A stretch of DNA of 64,000 nucleotides from Paenibacillus phyllosphaerae (lineage in GTDB: Bacteria > Bacillota > Bacilli > Paenibacillales > Paenibacillaceae). The stretch lies in NCBI RefSeq assembly GCF_014192105.1, contig NZ_JACHXK010000008.1:62001-126000 (forward strand), written 5' to 3'. The notes under the pieces were generated by a model that was not told the DNA's origin, did not search any database, and saw only the letters and a list, made by a program, of their open reading frames with translations. This document shows, one piece after another, positions 34,639 to 44,948 of this stretch; position 1 is the first letter of the stretch; the number at the start of each line of letters is the position of its first letter. The position numbers and the translations under genes are program-made.

Positions 34639-35358
34639 ATGACGGCATTACAACATCAAACGGCAATCATCACTGGAGCAGGCAAAGGGATCGGCAAATC
34701 CACCGCGATCGCGCTCGCGAAAGAAGGCGTGCATCTCGGATTGATCGCAAGAAGCGAAGCAGACCTGGCTGCGCTGAAGGACGAGCTATCCTCCCATAAT
34801 GTGAACGTGTACTATGCGACAGCCGACGTATCGGACAAAGGGCAGGTCGACCAAGCGGTAGCGGGGCTGATCGGTCAGCTCGGCCGGGTCGATATCCTGA
34901 TCAACAATGCAGGCATTGCCTCCTTCGGCAAGCTCGTCGACATGGAGCCGGAGCAATGGGAGCGCATCATCAACGTCAACCTGATGGGGACGTACTATGT
35001 GACGCGCGCAGCGCTGCCGACCATGTTGGAGCAGAACAGCGGCGCCATTATTAACGTCGCCTCGACTGCAGGACTTAGCGGATTCGCGACGGGTTCGGCT
35101 TACTGTGCATCGAAGTTTGCGGTGATGGGGCTGACCGAAGCGCTCATGCAGGAGGTGCGGAAGTCGAACATTCGCGTTACCGCACTGACCCCGAGCACCG
35201 TGAACACGGAACTGGCGGTGAATGCGGGACTGCCGATCGGCAACGAGGACAGAATGATGCAGCCGGAAGATGTGGCCGAGCTGATCTTGGCTGCCTTGAA
35301 ATTGCCTGCGCGGGTGTTCGTCAAGATGGCCGGCATCTGGACGACGAATCCGCAATAA
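34639..35358 (+). CDS. Short-chain dehydrogenase, 3-oxoacyl-ACP reductase-like (FabG family)
   Basis: A 239-residue classical SDR. The NAD(P) motif TGAGKGIG, the NNAG strand (ILINNAGIASFGKL), the catalytic region INVASTAGLSGFATGSAYCASK (Ser, Tyr-x-x-x-Lys) and the PSTVNTEL stretch after the active site are all present. It resembles FabG-like ketoreductases, often YvaG/YdaD-type general oxidoreductases; the substrate is not predictable. The frame extends back to 34567, but ATG 34639 has AAAGGAG eight bases upstream and starts the usual N-terminus. It is monocistronic, with a promoter at 34567 and a terminator at 35405. Confidence 0.9.
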   Translation: MTALQHQTAIITGAGKGIGKSTAIALAKEGVHLGLIARSEADLAALKDELSSHNVNVYYATADVSDKGQVDQAVAGLIGQLGRVDILINNAGIASFGKLVDMEPEQWERIINVNLMGTYYVTRAALPTMLEQNSGAIINVASTAGLSGFATGSAYCASKFAVMGLTEALMQEVRKSNIRVTALTPSTVNTELAVNAGLPIGNEDRMMQPEDVAELILAALKLPARVFVKMAGIWTTNPQ

Positions 35359-35404
35359 GCCACGGAATCGTTAAGTAAACATAAGCCATAGCTGTTACCG
35401 ACAG

Positions 35405-35447
35405 AAGGACAACCTTATCGCCGACAGGCGAGAGGTTGTCCTTTTTT
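35405..35447 (+). terminator. Intrinsic terminator
   Basis: AAGGACAACC (35405-35414) pairs perfectly with GGTTGTCCTT (35433-35442), with an inner TCGCC/GGCGA stem and a T run. Confidence 0.93.
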
Positions 35448-35496
35448 TAATGCCGTGCGGCCGGCGGGGAAGGCGCGGGATCGTTCCATAGTCGGG

Positions 35497-35577
35497 CTTA
35501 CGTTCGCCTAACGGTATGTTATAATTCACCACATCAGACAAACATACACGGCCCAATATGATCGGTAAGCGCTTGCA
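35497..35577 (+). promoter_or_regulatory. Promoter with downstream cre-like site before sensor kinase
   Basis: An extended -10 (TGT-TATAAT, 35517-35525) has a weak -35 (CTTACG at 35497). About 40 bases downstream, GGTAAGCGCTTGCA (35564-35577) matches the catabolite-responsive consensus TGNAANCGNWWNCA at 13 of 14 positions. A CcpA roadblock of the two-component system is a plausible inference. Confidence 0.55.
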
Positions 35578-35620
35578 ATTGACTCGCCGTCGTATGGCTG
35601 CACCGAAGAAGGAGGTATTT

Positions 35621-37372
35621 ATGCAGGGACAACTGCACATCCGGCGAAGATTGGGATCGCGATCGCTGCGCCGCACGCTCGTCATGTACCTGATGATTGC
35701 CTGCCTGCTGCCGCTTGCGCTCGTCGGCATCATTACGTACACCTCAATCTATTCGATTCTAACGAACAAGATTCAAAGCGGAATAAGCGCCAGCCTAAAG
35801 CAAGAAGCAGCCGCGCTAGAGAATTTGATCAGCAACTTGGATTTTGCCTCCAAACAGTTCGCGCTTGACGGGCAGATGGTCGATGAGGTCTCCGCCTTCT
35901 TAAGCGAGACCCAGATTTACAAAAAATCCGAAATCATGACGCGGATCAACGAGAAGATGAACCTCGTCAACTTTACGAACCCCTATCTCGGCTTGACCGC
36001 CTATGTGATGCCGGCAGCGGAAGGAGATCCCGTCCTCTTCTCGAACCTGAGCGTGAATCCGAACTTTGCGATAGACAAGCTAAGGCCTTTCGTCAAGTAC
36101 AATGGCGCGACTTACAGCGGGCCGCACCGGACGATGTACAACTACAGCGAGAATATCGTGTTCTCCTCCGTACGCCCGGTTCGCGTCTCCGAGAACCATA
36201 AGGTCTATGTGTATCTCGAATCCAACTACAATTTGTTCCGCAAAATTCTTAATCCCGAGTCCTATGGCGTCGAAGTCTCGCATCTGCTCATCAACGAGCA
36301 CGGAGAGATCGCGTACGTCGAGAATGACGAAGCCCCGATTCCGCTCAGCCAGCCAAGCTGGCAGGATGCTTCGTTGCTGCATGAGGAGTTCGGAGGCTAT
36401 CATCTGTTCCGTTACAAAAGCGAGCAGGGCTGGGAGCTCATCACCGCGGTGAAGAAATCGACGTTCAACAGCGAGCTTCGGCTCTGGTATTCCAAAATGG
36501 TCCTGCTCACTTTCGCCATGCTGCTCTTCGCCGGCCTGATCGCCATGCTCATCTGGCGCAAAGTGTATCGCCCGCTGCGGAAGGTGAATATCGAGATCGT
36601 CCGGATGGCGGAGAACCGGACGGCGCCTGTGACGTTAACCCGCATTGAAGAGTTCGATCTGCTGCTCATGAACTTCCAGGAGATGAAGTCAAAGGTGAAC
36701 GAGCTGATCGATGCGGCCGAGCACAATGAGAAGCAGAAGAGCCAGCTGGAAATCGAGAAGCTGCTCAGTCAGATCAATCCGCATTTTCTGCACAATACGC
36801 TCAATTCGGTGCAATGGCTCGCCCGGATGAACGGGCAGAAGGAGATCGACAAGCTCGTCACGCTGCTAGTGAAAGTCCTTCATTACAACCTCGGGAAGCA
36901 AAGCTTGATTGTCACGCTTCAAGAGGAGCTCGAGGCGCTGCACAATTACATGGAGCTGCAGCGGGTACGGTACGACTATGAATTCGATTTCGATGTGGAA
37001 GCAGACAAGCATCTGCTCAATACGGCGATTCCGCGATTCTTGCTTCAGCCGTTGGTCGAGAATGCGATCTATCATGGCAGCAGCGAGCAGACGAGCCGCG
37101 TCACGGTATCGATCCGTACGTCCGGCACCCAGCGGATGGAAGTCAACGTGATGGATAACGGCAGCGGAATGACCGAAGAGGAGGCGGCGCAATTGTTGGA
37201 GGACGATAACAAGGGGGCAAGGCGCGGACTTGGCATTGGGCTGTCATATGTGAGCCGGCTGCTCAAGCGCTACTATGGCGAGGAGGCCGCAATAGCGATC
37301 CGAAGCCAGCCGGGAGTTGGGACGAAAGTGCGCATCGAGCTGCCGATTAGAGGGAAGGAGCATCTGGAATGA
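35621..37372 (+). CDS. Sensor histidine kinase, YesM family
   Basis: A 583-residue membrane kinase. The first TM is at about residues 19-44, followed by an extracellular Cache-like sensor (~45-288), a second TM (~290-315), HAMP, then a His_kinase domain with phospho-acceptor H388 in INPHFLHNT. The ATPase domain is at the C-terminus (LVENAIYHGS, DNGSGM, GIGLSYVSRLLKRYYG). This Cache-HAMP-HisKA_7TM-free arrangement is the YesM/LytS type that governs sugar uptake. The frame is open to 35558, but ATG 35621 has AAGGAGGT just before it. It overlaps the response regulator gene by four bases and precedes a sugar importer, so it probably senses that sugar or its extracellular form. Confidence 0.93.
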   Translation: MQGQLHIRRRLGSRSLRRTLVMYLMIACLLPLALVGIITYTSIYSILTNKIQSGISASLKQEAAALENLISNLDFASKQFALDGQMVDEVSAFLSETQIYKKSEIMTRINEKMNLVNFTNPYLGLTAYVMPAAEGDPVLFSNLSVNPNFAIDKLRPFVKYNGATYSGPHRTMYNYSENIVFSSVRPVRVSENHKVYVYLESNYNLFRKILNPESYGVEVSHLLINEHGEIAYVENDEAPIPLSQPSWQDASLLHEEFGGYHLFRYKSEQGWELITAVKKSTFNSELRLWYSKMVLLTFAMLLFAGLIAMLIWRKVYRPLRKVNIEIVRMAENRTAPVTLTRIEEFDLLLMNFQEMKSKVNELIDAAEHNEKQKSQLEIEKLLSQINPHFLHNTLNSVQWLARMNGQKEIDKLVTLLVKVLHYNLGKQSLIVTLQEELEALHNYMELQRVRYDYEFDFDVEADKHLLNTAIPRFLLQPLVENAIYHGSSEQTSRVTVSIRTSGTQRMEVNVMDNGSGMTEEEAAQLLEDDNKGARRGLGIGLSYVSRLLKRYYGEEAAIAIRSQPGVGTKVRIELPIRGKEHLE

Positions 37373-38763
37373 TACGTGCCATTGTTGTAGATGACGAGAA
37401 GCTCGTCCGCAAAGGATTCATCTCGATGATTGACTGGGAACGATACGGGATCCTCATTGTCGGTGAGGCCGCTGACGCGAAATCCGCGCTGTCGGTGTTG
37501 GCGCAAACCCCGGTCGATCTGTTGTTCACCGATATTACGATGCCGGGCCAGTCGGGCTTCGAGCTGATGAAACAAGTCAGACGGCAGTTTCCGCGCGTTC
37601 AAACCGTCGTGCTGACCTGTCATCATGAGTTCGATTACGTCCAAGAGGCGCTCCGGCTGGGCGCCATCGATTATATCGTGAAAACGTTATTCGAGCTCGA
37701 GAGCACCGCAGAAGTGATGAGCCGGATCGTGGAGCGATTCCGATGGGAGCAAGGCAGCCGCAAGGCGGAAGAGGATGACGCGGAAGGCGGATGGGCAACG
37801 GATCGCACACTCGTCTTCATCCCGAATTCGGATCGCTCCGACAGCGGCGAGCTGTATCGGCTGCCGGGCATCCCCCAGAGCATCCGCATGGAGAAAGCCG
37901 GGATCTATTGGCTGGTCCCTATACTGGAGTCTGAACGTACGGCGCAATGGCTGCAGGAGTTGGACGAGCTTAAGGAATGGCGAGCGGCACAAGTCGTAGG
38001 CGTTGCTGGTGAATCCGTAGCCGATATGGAGCGAGCATTCACGGAAGGGATCGAAGACGCCTTGTACTATGTAGACGGGTCTAGTGAAGGCATGCAGACA
38101 ATCGGCTATGAGGCTTTGCGTAACCAGAAGACGAGCATAAGCGCGAAAGAAGGATCTCAGCTGAACGAGCGGATGATCTGGGCATTATCGTCACGGGATT
38201 TGCGCCAGCTTCTCGAACGGATCGAATCGGAGCGTCCTGCTCCGGCAAGTCTGGCCTTGGCGGCTGAACAGCTATGCCGCGAATGGCATGGGCTGCTGAT
38301 TACAGCAGCGGAGCGGGGCGAGTTGTCTTCGTTAATCCCACGTATCCGAACATGGCCGGACTTCCAGCAGTGGCTGCGTAGATTCGCCGATTGCGCGCAA
38401 CGGCGCATGGTGGAACTGGGCTTGTCCAAGGAAGTGATGCTGTCACTGCTTAGCGCGGTCCAGTATATGCGTGTACAGGTCGGCACCCGGATCAATCAGC
38501 ATGACGTTGCCTCGCACGTCGGGATGAGCCGAAGTTACTTCAGCCAATGCTTCTCGCGTTTCGCGGGCGAGTCATTCGGCGAGACGCTTCGCAGCATGCG
38601 GATCGAGCATGCGAAGAGACTGCTGCTGGAAACCGATGACCCGATATATAGCGTTGCATCGCTCGCCGGATTCGACGATGACAAATATTTCAGCAAGCTG
38701 TTCCGCGACCGTGTAGGGCTCTTGCCGACCGAATTCCGCTCGCGAGGTGGGAATTTGGTTTAA
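37369..38763 (+). CDS. Response regulator with AraC output, YesN family
   Basis: A 464-residue response regulator. The receiver domain spans residues 1-120 with acidic pocket VDDEK, phospho-acceptor D55 (LLFTDITMPG) and K105 (YIVKTLFE). A variable middle region follows, then the C-terminal AraC HTH (HDVASHVGMSRSYFSQCFSRFAGESFGETLRSMR, ending with the YSVASLAGFDDDKYFSKLFRDRVG helix pair). It is translationally coupled to the kinase by an ATGA overlap. Its likely target is the ABC operon starting at 38899. That promoter has a -10 but no good -35 box, as expected for activator-dependent transcription. Confidence 0.93.
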   Translation: MIRAIVVDDEKLVRKGFISMIDWERYGILIVGEAADAKSALSVLAQTPVDLLFTDITMPGQSGFELMKQVRRQFPRVQTVVLTCHHEFDYVQEALRLGAIDYIVKTLFELESTAEVMSRIVERFRWEQGSRKAEEDDAEGGWATDRTLVFIPNSDRSDSGELYRLPGIPQSIRMEKAGIYWLVPILESERTAQWLQELDELKEWRAAQVVGVAGESVADMERAFTEGIEDALYYVDGSSEGMQTIGYEALRNQKTSISAKEGSQLNERMIWALSSRDLRQLLERIESERPAPASLALAAEQLCREWHGLLITAAERGELSSLIPRIRTWPDFQQWLRRFADCAQRRMVELGLSKEVMLSLLSAVQYMRVQVGTRINQHDVASHVGMSRSYFSQCFSRFAGESFGETLRSMRIEHAKRLLLETDDPIYSVASLAGFDDDKYFSKLFRDRVGLLPTEFRSRGGNLV

Positions 38764-38849
38764 CGGAAGGCGAATATGGTTTGATTTTTGACGACAGCCG
38801 CCTTGCAGGAGCATGCGGTTTTCGCTCTCGTTCCTGACACCTATTTCGA

Positions 38850-38868
38850 TACAATGAAAGCGTAAACA
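38850..38868 (+). promoter_or_regulatory. Consensus cre site overlapping -10 of sugar ABC operon
   Basis: TGAAAGCGTAAACA at 38855-38868 matches the CcpA consensus TGNAANCGNWWNCA at all 14 positions. It overlaps a -10-like TACAAT (38850-38855). No good -35 box lies 17 bases upstream. Repression by CcpA and activation by the adjacent regulator are inferred. Confidence 0.72.
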
Positions 38869-38898
38869 ACGGCAACGAATTCGGAAGCGGGGGATATC

Positions 38899-40623
38899 AT
38901 GAAAGCAAAAATGTGGATGGCTTCATCGATGGTGCTCGTTATGGCGCTAAGCGCTTGCTCGAACGGCGGTAGCAATAATGAAACGGATAGCACCGGGAGC
39001 AACAACGGCGCCGCTGCCAATCAGTCTAATGCAGGAGAAGGAAACGCGAACGAACCGGCCAAAACCGGCGATGATCTTGCTTATGAAAAAGTAACGGAAC
39101 CGATCACGGTTAATATCGGGTTCCGCGCTCCGGACGACAAGCTTCCGGAAGGAGAGACGAACGACAACAACATCGTCTCCCGCTATCTGGAGAGCGTGAC
39201 GGGCATCAAAGTGGGACATACGTGGGAGGCGAAGGGCGAGGATCCTTTTAAGCAGAAGGTGAATCTGGCGATTGCCAGTAACGACCTTCCGGACGCGCTC
39301 GTCGTGGACCGCAACCAGCTTCGGAAACTGGTCGATAATGACATGATCGAAGATTTGACCGAGGTGTACGAGAAGTACGGTTCGCAGCTAGTCAAAGATA
39401 TGTATGATTCGACGGATGGGCTGGCGCTGGCCGACGCTTCGGTGGATGATAAGCTGTATGGCCTGCCTAACGTCGCGATCGAGGCGGATGCGCCGTCGCT
39501 GCTCTGGATTCGACAAGATTGGCTGGATAAGCTGAAGCTTACGCCGCCGAAGACGATAGCCGATCTGGAGAAGATTGCCGACGCGTTCGCGAATCAAGAT
39601 CCGGACGGCAACGGCAAGAAGGACACCGTCGGTCTGACCGGCGACAAAATGGTCGTGTTCGGCCAGAAACCGAACCCGAACGGATTCGACACGATCTTCA
39701 GCGCTTTCCATGCCTTCCCGAAAAACTGGATTAAGGACGCATCGGGCAATGTCGTGTACGGTTCCATCCAGCCGGAGAACAAGGAAGCGTTGGAGTTGCT
39801 GGCCGATTGGTACAAGCGAGGCATAATCGATCCGCAGTTCGCGTTGTACAAAGAAACGCAGGAGCCGATCGTCGCGAACAAGACAGGCCTGTTCTTCGGC
39901 CCATGGTGGATGCCGTACTGGCCGCTCGCGGATTCGGTCGTCAATGACACGAAAGCAGACTGGAAAGCGTACGCAGCACCGACGGACGAAAGCGGGAAGT
40001 TCGTGACGCACATGGCGCCGGTCACCGACCGTTATCTGGTCGTGCGCAAAGGCTATGAGCATCCGGAAGCGGTCGTGAAGCTGCTTAATGCCTTCACGCG
40101 GTTGGAGCGCAGGCAAGATCCGAACGCGGAAGAAGTGAAGAAGCTGGACGATTTTGCGGCGGAGACTGGTGTACATGTACGTAACTTCTATCCGTTCGAT
40201 CTCCTGCTCGACTACTCGGATGCGGTCGTTCAGCGTTACGACAACGTGCAGAAGGCGATAAGAGGCGAGATCGACCCGAATACGTTCGATCCGGATACGA
40301 AACTCGTCTACGATTTCTCGTTAGCCGAGAAGGAGAATCCGAAGAAAAATATGGACGCGTGGAAAGCGGCCAAAGCGTATGAGCTGGGCGGCGGCGTTCT
40401 CTTCCAGACGGAGATGGAGAAGGTGTACAGCGTCTTCTACGGCATGACGCGCACGATGGAGACGAAGTGGACGACGCTCGAGAAATTGGAGAATGAGACG
40501 TTCTTGAAAATCATTGTCGGCGATCTGCCCGTATCGGCTTTCGATGATTTCGTGGCGCAGTGGAATAAGCTGGGCGGCGAGCAAATTACGAAGGAAGTCG
40601 CTGAGATCGCAAGCGGCAAATAA
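38899..40623 (+). CDS. Extracellular solute-binding lipoprotein (sugar type)
   Basis: A 574-residue binding lipoprotein: MKAKMWMASSMVLVMALSAC gives a lipobox with Cys at residue 20, then an Asn/Gly/Ser-rich tether. The mature protein has the family 1 fold (LAIASNDLPDALVVDRNQLRKLVDNDMIEDLTE, and WIRQDWLDKLKLTPPKTIADLEKIADAF). A stretch DPDGNGKKDTVGLTG resembles the Ca-binding loop often found in Paenibacillus LplA-like proteins. It delivers an oligosaccharide to the permeases at 40635 and 41542. It follows the YesM/YesN pair, which probably controls it, and lies behind a perfect cre site. Confidence 0.93.
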   Translation: MKAKMWMASSMVLVMALSACSNGGSNNETDSTGSNNGAAANQSNAGEGNANEPAKTGDDLAYEKVTEPITVNIGFRAPDDKLPEGETNDNNIVSRYLESVTGIKVGHTWEAKGEDPFKQKVNLAIASNDLPDALVVDRNQLRKLVDNDMIEDLTEVYEKYGSQLVKDMYDSTDGLALADASVDDKLYGLPNVAIEADAPSLLWIRQDWLDKLKLTPPKTIADLEKIADAFANQDPDGNGKKDTVGLTGDKMVVFGQKPNPNGFDTIFSAFHAFPKNWIKDASGNVVYGSIQPENKEALELLADWYKRGIIDPQFALYKETQEPIVANKTGLFFGPWWMPYWPLADSVVNDTKADWKAYAAPTDESGKFVTHMAPVTDRYLVVRKGYEHPEAVVKLLNAFTRLERRQDPNAEEVKKLDDFAAETGVHVRNFYPFDLLLDYSDAVVQRYDNVQKAIRGEIDPNTFDPDTKLVYDFSLAEKENPKKNMDAWKAAKAYELGGGVLFQTEMEKVYSVFYGMTRTMETKWTTLEKLENETFLKIIVGDLPVSAFDDFVAQWNKLGGEQITKEVAEIASGK

Positions 40624-40634
40624 GGCGGTGACCT

Positions 40635-41525
40635 ATGTATACTCGCAAAAACGCGCTGCATTATCATGCGATGGTACTGCCCGGAATTATATTGCTGCTT
40701 CTCTTCAGCGTCGTTCCGATGGGGTATGCCGTCATCGCGTTCCAGAACTTCAAGCCGGGCCGGGGAATTTCCGGCTCGGAGTGGATTGGGCTTGAAAACT
40801 TTCAGTATTTGATGGAGCTGCCGGACAGCCGGCTGATCTTCTTCAATACGATTTTCCTGGCGGTGCTCAAGATCATCGCGAATCTGATCGTGCCGCTCGT
40901 CTTCGCGCTGCTGCTCAATGAGGTGCGGGTCCGGTTCTTGCGCAAGTCGATCCAGACTATCGTATATTTGCCGCACTTTATCTCTTGGGTCCTGCTAGCC
41001 ACGATCTTCTTCGACGTCTTCTCGCTAGAGGGGATCGTCAATCAAGCCTTGGGCTTGTTCGGGATCGATCCGGTCTTGTTCTATGCGAGCAACAGCTGGT
41101 TCCCGGCGATCATCGTCGCGACGGATGTGTGGAAAGAGTTCGGATTTAACGCGATCGTCTACTTGGCGGCGCTGACCGGCATCAACCCCGCGCTCTATGA
41201 GGCGGCGAGCATGGACGGCGCTTCGCGGTTCAAGCAGCTGTGGCATGTTACGCTACCCGGCGTGAAAACGACGGTGATCCTGCTTGCGACGCTAGCGCTC
41301 GGCAACGTCATGAATGCGAATTTTGACCAGATTTTTAATATGTACAATCCGCTCGTCTATCAGTCGGCCGATATTATCGACACCTATGTATACCGGGTCG
41401 GACTGAACGATCTGCAGTACAGCCTTGGAACAGCGGTCGGCTTGCTCAAGTCCGTCGTCAGCTTTATCCTTGTCGTTCTATCCTATGTACTGGCCAGCAG
41501 ATTCGCGGGCTACCGGATATTCTAA
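40635..41525 (+). CDS. Sugar ABC transporter permease, LplB-like
   Basis: A 296-residue CUT1 permease (YHAMVLPGIILLLLFSVVPMGYAVIAFQNFKP start, EAA loop ALYEAASMDGASRFKQLWHVTLPGVKTTV). It has about six membrane helices. AAGGCGGTGACCT precedes the ATG eleven bases after the binding-protein stop. It forms the membrane channel with the next gene; the ATPase must be supplied from elsewhere. Confidence 0.93.
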   Translation: MYTRKNALHYHAMVLPGIILLLLFSVVPMGYAVIAFQNFKPGRGISGSEWIGLENFQYLMELPDSRLIFFNTIFLAVLKIIANLIVPLVFALLLNEVRVRFLRKSIQTIVYLPHFISWVLLATIFFDVFSLEGIVNQALGLFGIDPVLFYASNSWFPAIIVATDVWKEFGFNAIVYLAALTGINPALYEAASMDGASRFKQLWHVTLPGVKTTVILLATLALGNVMNANFDQIFNMYNPLVYQSADIIDTYVYRVGLNDLQYSLGTAVGLLKSVVSFILVVLSYVLASRFAGYRIF

Positions 41526-41541
41526 TGGGAGGTGACTGCTT

Positions 41542-42435
41542 GTGGTAGGTTACAACAGCGTCCGGAACCGGATCATCGACGGATCGATACTCGCTGCCTT
41601 GTTCCTCATTACGATCGCCTGTTTGATCCCGCTGCTCCATACGGTCGCCGTCTCATTCAGCGATAAGACGGCAGCTGACGCGGGCAGAGTGTTCCTTACG
41701 CCGATCAAAGCGACGACGGCGAGCTATGCGAAGGTACTCGACGACGGGCAATTTTTCAAGGCGTTCCTGATCTCGGTGGAGCGGGTGTTGCTCGGCGGAC
41801 TTATTAATTTCGTGCTGACGATTATGATGGCGTTCGCCTTATCGAAGGATGCCAAGCAATTCCCGATGCGCAACGTGTACATGTGGTTCCTCGTCTTCAC
41901 GATGCTGTTCAATGGAGGCGTTATCCCTTGGTTCATGACGATCAAAACCTACGGCCTGCTCGATTCGATCTGGGCGCTTGTGCTGCCGCACGCCGTACAG
42001 GTGTTCAATGTCATCTTGCTCATGAACTTCTTCCGCAATCTGCCAAAGGAGCTGAACGAAGCGGCCGAGATCGACGGCGCTGGTCCGTGGTATGTCATGA
42101 TCCGGCTTTATATTCCGTTATCGCTGCCGTCGATTGCAACCGTAACGCTGTTCAGCATCGTGTTTCACTGGAACTCTTTCTTCGATGGGCTCGTGCTTAT
42201 GAGCAAACAGGATCATTATCCGCTGCAAACGTATATTCAGACCCTCGTGACGCAGATCAGCGCGCAAGCGATGACGAGCATGTCGCCGGATGAGCTCGCC
42301 GCAGCGATGGCCGTGTCCAATCGCACATTCAATGCCGCGAAGATCATCGTCTCGATGATCCCGATTCTGATTATCTATCCGTTCATCCAACGGTTCTTCA
42401 TCCATGGCATCACGCTTGGGTCGGTGAAGGAGTAG
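41542..42435 (+). CDS. Sugar ABC transporter permease, LplC/YtcP-like
   Basis: A 297-residue second CUT1 permease with GTG start (GGGAGGTGACTGCTT upstream). It contains NGGVIPWFMTIKTYGLLDSIWALVLPHAVQ and the EAA loop ELNEAAEIDGAGPWYVMIRLYIPLSLPS, and ends with FFIHGITLGSVKE. It closes the binding protein-permease-permease operon; a hairpin terminator follows at 42515. Confidence 0.93.
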   Translation: MVGYNSVRNRIIDGSILAALFLITIACLIPLLHTVAVSFSDKTAADAGRVFLTPIKATTASYAKVLDDGQFFKAFLISVERVLLGGLINFVLTIMMAFALSKDAKQFPMRNVYMWFLVFTMLFNGGVIPWFMTIKTYGLLDSIWALVLPHAVQVFNVILLMNFFRNLPKELNEAAEIDGAGPWYVMIRLYIPLSLPSIATVTLFSIVFHWNSFFDGLVLMSKQDHYPLQTYIQTLVTQISAQAMTSMSPDELAAAMAVSNRTFNAAKIIVSMIPILIIYPFIQRFFIHGITLGSVKE

Positions 42436-42514
42436 CAATAAAGTTGGCGAATGCCTGAAGAATATTGACAGTGTTTGCCGTAAACGCAAAAACATACATG
42501 CAAGAAAGGCAAAG

Positions 42515-42547
42515 GATTCGTAGCCGCGCGGCTGCGAATCTTTTTTT
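42515..42547 (+). terminator. Intrinsic terminator after sugar ABC operon
   Basis: GATTCGTAGCCG pairs with CGGCTGCGAATC (42515-42540) with one G-T pair and a 2-base loop, followed by seven T residues. Confidence 0.93.
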
Positions 42548-42646
42548 ATTTCACTTTAATTTCCAAATGTCTATACCTAACATATTCGCGGTATATGGAC
42601 GATGAATTAATAACCATACTTTAATTACACCAGGAGGAAGAAAGAA

Positions 42647-44773
42647 GTGAAGATCAATAAGTTATTGGATATTGTCCTAAGTCCTGCGGCTCGATTGCTG
42701 AATGCGCTGAAATATACGCAGAAGTTCATCTTGATCGGATTGATCATTCTGTTGTCGTTGTCCACTTTCGGCTATATGCTGCTTAACACTTATATGGGTG
42801 AAGCAAGTGATGCCAAACAACGCAAAGACGGTCTCGCGTATATTCAGGAAATTAAGGGACTGCTGCGGAGCGTGCAGCAACACCGCGCGCTCGCCAGCAA
42901 GGTCATCAGCGGCGATAGCGCGGCAGAACAACAACTATCTGCCAAACAAGCCGAAGCGGACGCATTCGTGGTTTCGATTGAAGCCGCATCGAGCGGCTAT
43001 GCCAGCGGTTTCTACGCTCCTGAGGAGCTGGAATCCATGCTGAAACAATGGACTGAGATCAAGGGAAACGTAAACCGCTACACGACGCCAGAAAGCTTTG
43101 AGAAACATGTAGCGCTTATCGAAGAGATTCTGACCTATATCGGTACTTCTGCGGACCGGTTCAAGCTTACGCTCGCCACGAATCTGGAGCGTTACTATTT
43201 GGTCGACAATATCGTATTCAATATTCCGCAACTGACGGAAACGATCGGCAAAGCCCGCGGAATGGGAGTTGCGGCCGTCACGCGCGGCACCTTTGCGCCT
43301 GGCGAGAAAGAACAGCTCTTCCCTATGGCAGGTACGATAAAGACGACTTTGGCTAGCGTTAATCAAAGCTTCGAGCAGGCAGGATTGACCGGGGACAATC
43401 AAGCCGTGCTGCAAAGCGAAGTGGACGCGATGAATACATCCATCAATCACTTCCTGGAACAGATGGATGCAACGATGCTTTCCAACGAGAACATCACGAT
43501 CACTGCCGATGAATATATGACGATTACGACAGCGGCGATCGATGCGGCTTTCAAGCTTCTCGATCAACATATCACGGTGCTCAATGAGATGTACGACACT
43601 CGCATTGACCAGCTGAACAGCCAGATTCAGCTATTCGTCGTCATTCTCGTCGTAACGCTTCTCATTCTCCTCTATTTGTTCGTCGCATTCTCGCAAACCG
43701 TAAAGCGTACGGTATCGAATCTCGCCAATGGGGCATCCGCAATGGCTGCAGGCGATATGACCGTGCAGTTGAGGCTGGATACGAAGGACGAATTGGCCAT
43801 CGTCGGCGATTCGTTCAACCAAATGTCCCAATCGATGAGAGCGATGCTGCGAACTTCCGTAGAAGTCTCCGAGCAGGTCGCTGCCGCTTCCGGCCAATTG
43901 CGAGTAGCGGCGGATGAGACGGTGGCGGTAAGCGTCGAGAACGCAAACGGCATTCAGCAGATCGCCTCCGGCATGGAGTCCCAGCTGAAAGGTGCTGAGG
44001 AAACGGGCCGTGCAATGGAAGAGATGTCCGTCGGTATTCAACGCATTGCGGAATACGCTTCCGATGTATCCGAGAACTCGGCTGCGGCAGAGAAGCAAGC
44101 AAGAGAGGGCGGCGGGGCGATCGATCAAGCCATTCGCCAGATGAACACGATTCATGAATCCAGCCGTCAGACCTCAAAGGTGATCCATTCGCTAGGGGAG
44201 CATTCCAAGAAAGTCGAGGCTATTATCGAAGTCATCAGCGGCATCGCGCAGCAGACCAATCTGTTGTCGCTCAACGCTTCCATCGAAGCGGCACGGGCGG
44301 GCGAGCATGGCAAGGGCTTCGCGGTCGTGGCCAGCGAAGTGAAGAAGCTGGCCGAGCAGTCGCAGAAATCGACAGAAGAGATCGCGTCGATCATCGGGCA
44401 GATCCAAGCTTCCGTCCGCGAAGCGGTGTCGGCGATGGATGGCGGTTATCGCGAAGTAGAGGCCGGCACATCGATCATTCAAGAAACCGGCGTCGTGTTC
44501 GGGAAGATCGCCGCATCCGTCCATGAGGTAGCCGGTCAGATCCAAGAGATTACATCTTCCGCGCAGCAGATCTCAGCTGGAACCGAGGAAGTAACGGCCT
44601 CGATGCAGAACATGGTTGAAATCTCGCAAACTTCCGCAGGCAAGACCCAAGAGATGTCCGCGACCTCCGAGGAGCAGCTGGCCACGATGGAAGAAGTCTC
44701 GAAGGCTGCGGCTGACCTGAATGCGCTGGCCGATCAGCTCAAGCAGATGGTAGGGAAGTTCAAGGTTGAATAG
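42647..44773 (+). CDS. Methyl-accepting chemotaxis protein
   Basis: A 708-residue chemoreceptor. The first membrane segment is near residues 28-48 ([20 protein letters not shown]). A long extracellular helical domain follows, then a second membrane segment ([22 protein letters not shown]), a HAMP domain and a signalling coiled coil. The conserved hairpin tip reads [41 protein letters not shown] in order. GTG is the start, with AGGAGGAAG upstream. It is cytoplasmic-membrane located and signals to CheW/CheA, encoded elsewhere. The ligand is unknown; its place among sugar loci suggests a saccharide, which is inference. Confidence 0.95.
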   Translation: MKINKLLDIVLSPAARLLNALKYTQKFILIGLIILLSLSTFGYMLLNTYMGEASDAKQRKDGLAYIQEIKGLLRSVQQHRALASKVISGDSAAEQQLSAKQAEADAFVVSIEAASSGYASGFYAPEELESMLKQWTEIKGNVNRYTTPESFEKHVALIEEILTYIGTSADRFKLTLATNLERYYLVDNIVFNIPQLTETIGKARGMGVAAVTRGTFAPGEKEQLFPMAGTIKTTLASVNQSFEQAGLTGDNQAVLQSEVDAMNTSINHFLEQMDATMLSNENITITADEYMTITTAAIDAAFKLLDQHITVLNEMYDTRIDQLNSQIQLFVVILVVTLLILLYLFVAFSQTVKRTVSNLANGASAMAAGDMTVQLRLDTKDELAIVGDSFNQMSQSMRAMLRTSVEVSEQVAAASGQLRVAADETVAVSVENANGIQQIASGMESQLKGAEETGRAMEEMSVGIQRIAEYASDVSENSAAAEKQAREGGGAIDQAIRQMNTIHESSRQTSKVIHSLGEHSKKVEAIIEVISGIAQQTNLLSLNASIEAARAGEHGKGFAVVASEVKKLAEQSQKSTEEIASIIGQIQASVREAVSAMDGGYREVEAGTSIIQETGVVFGKIAASVHEVAGQIQEITSSAQQISAGTEEVTASMQNMVEISQTSAGKTQEMSATSEEQLATMEEVSKAAADLNALADQLKQMVGKFKVE

Positions 44774-44948
44774 AAAGTAGCATATTGTAAAGTAGGACAG
44801 CCGGTTGCATGCGATCGGTTGTCTATTTTTTGTTTTACACTTGAATAGGACGATATCATCTATTCCAGCTTCAATGCCGCGAATTTGGGGTATGGTATAC
44901 GAAGTAAGCTATTTTACAATCAATGACAGGAAAGCGGAGGGGATTGAA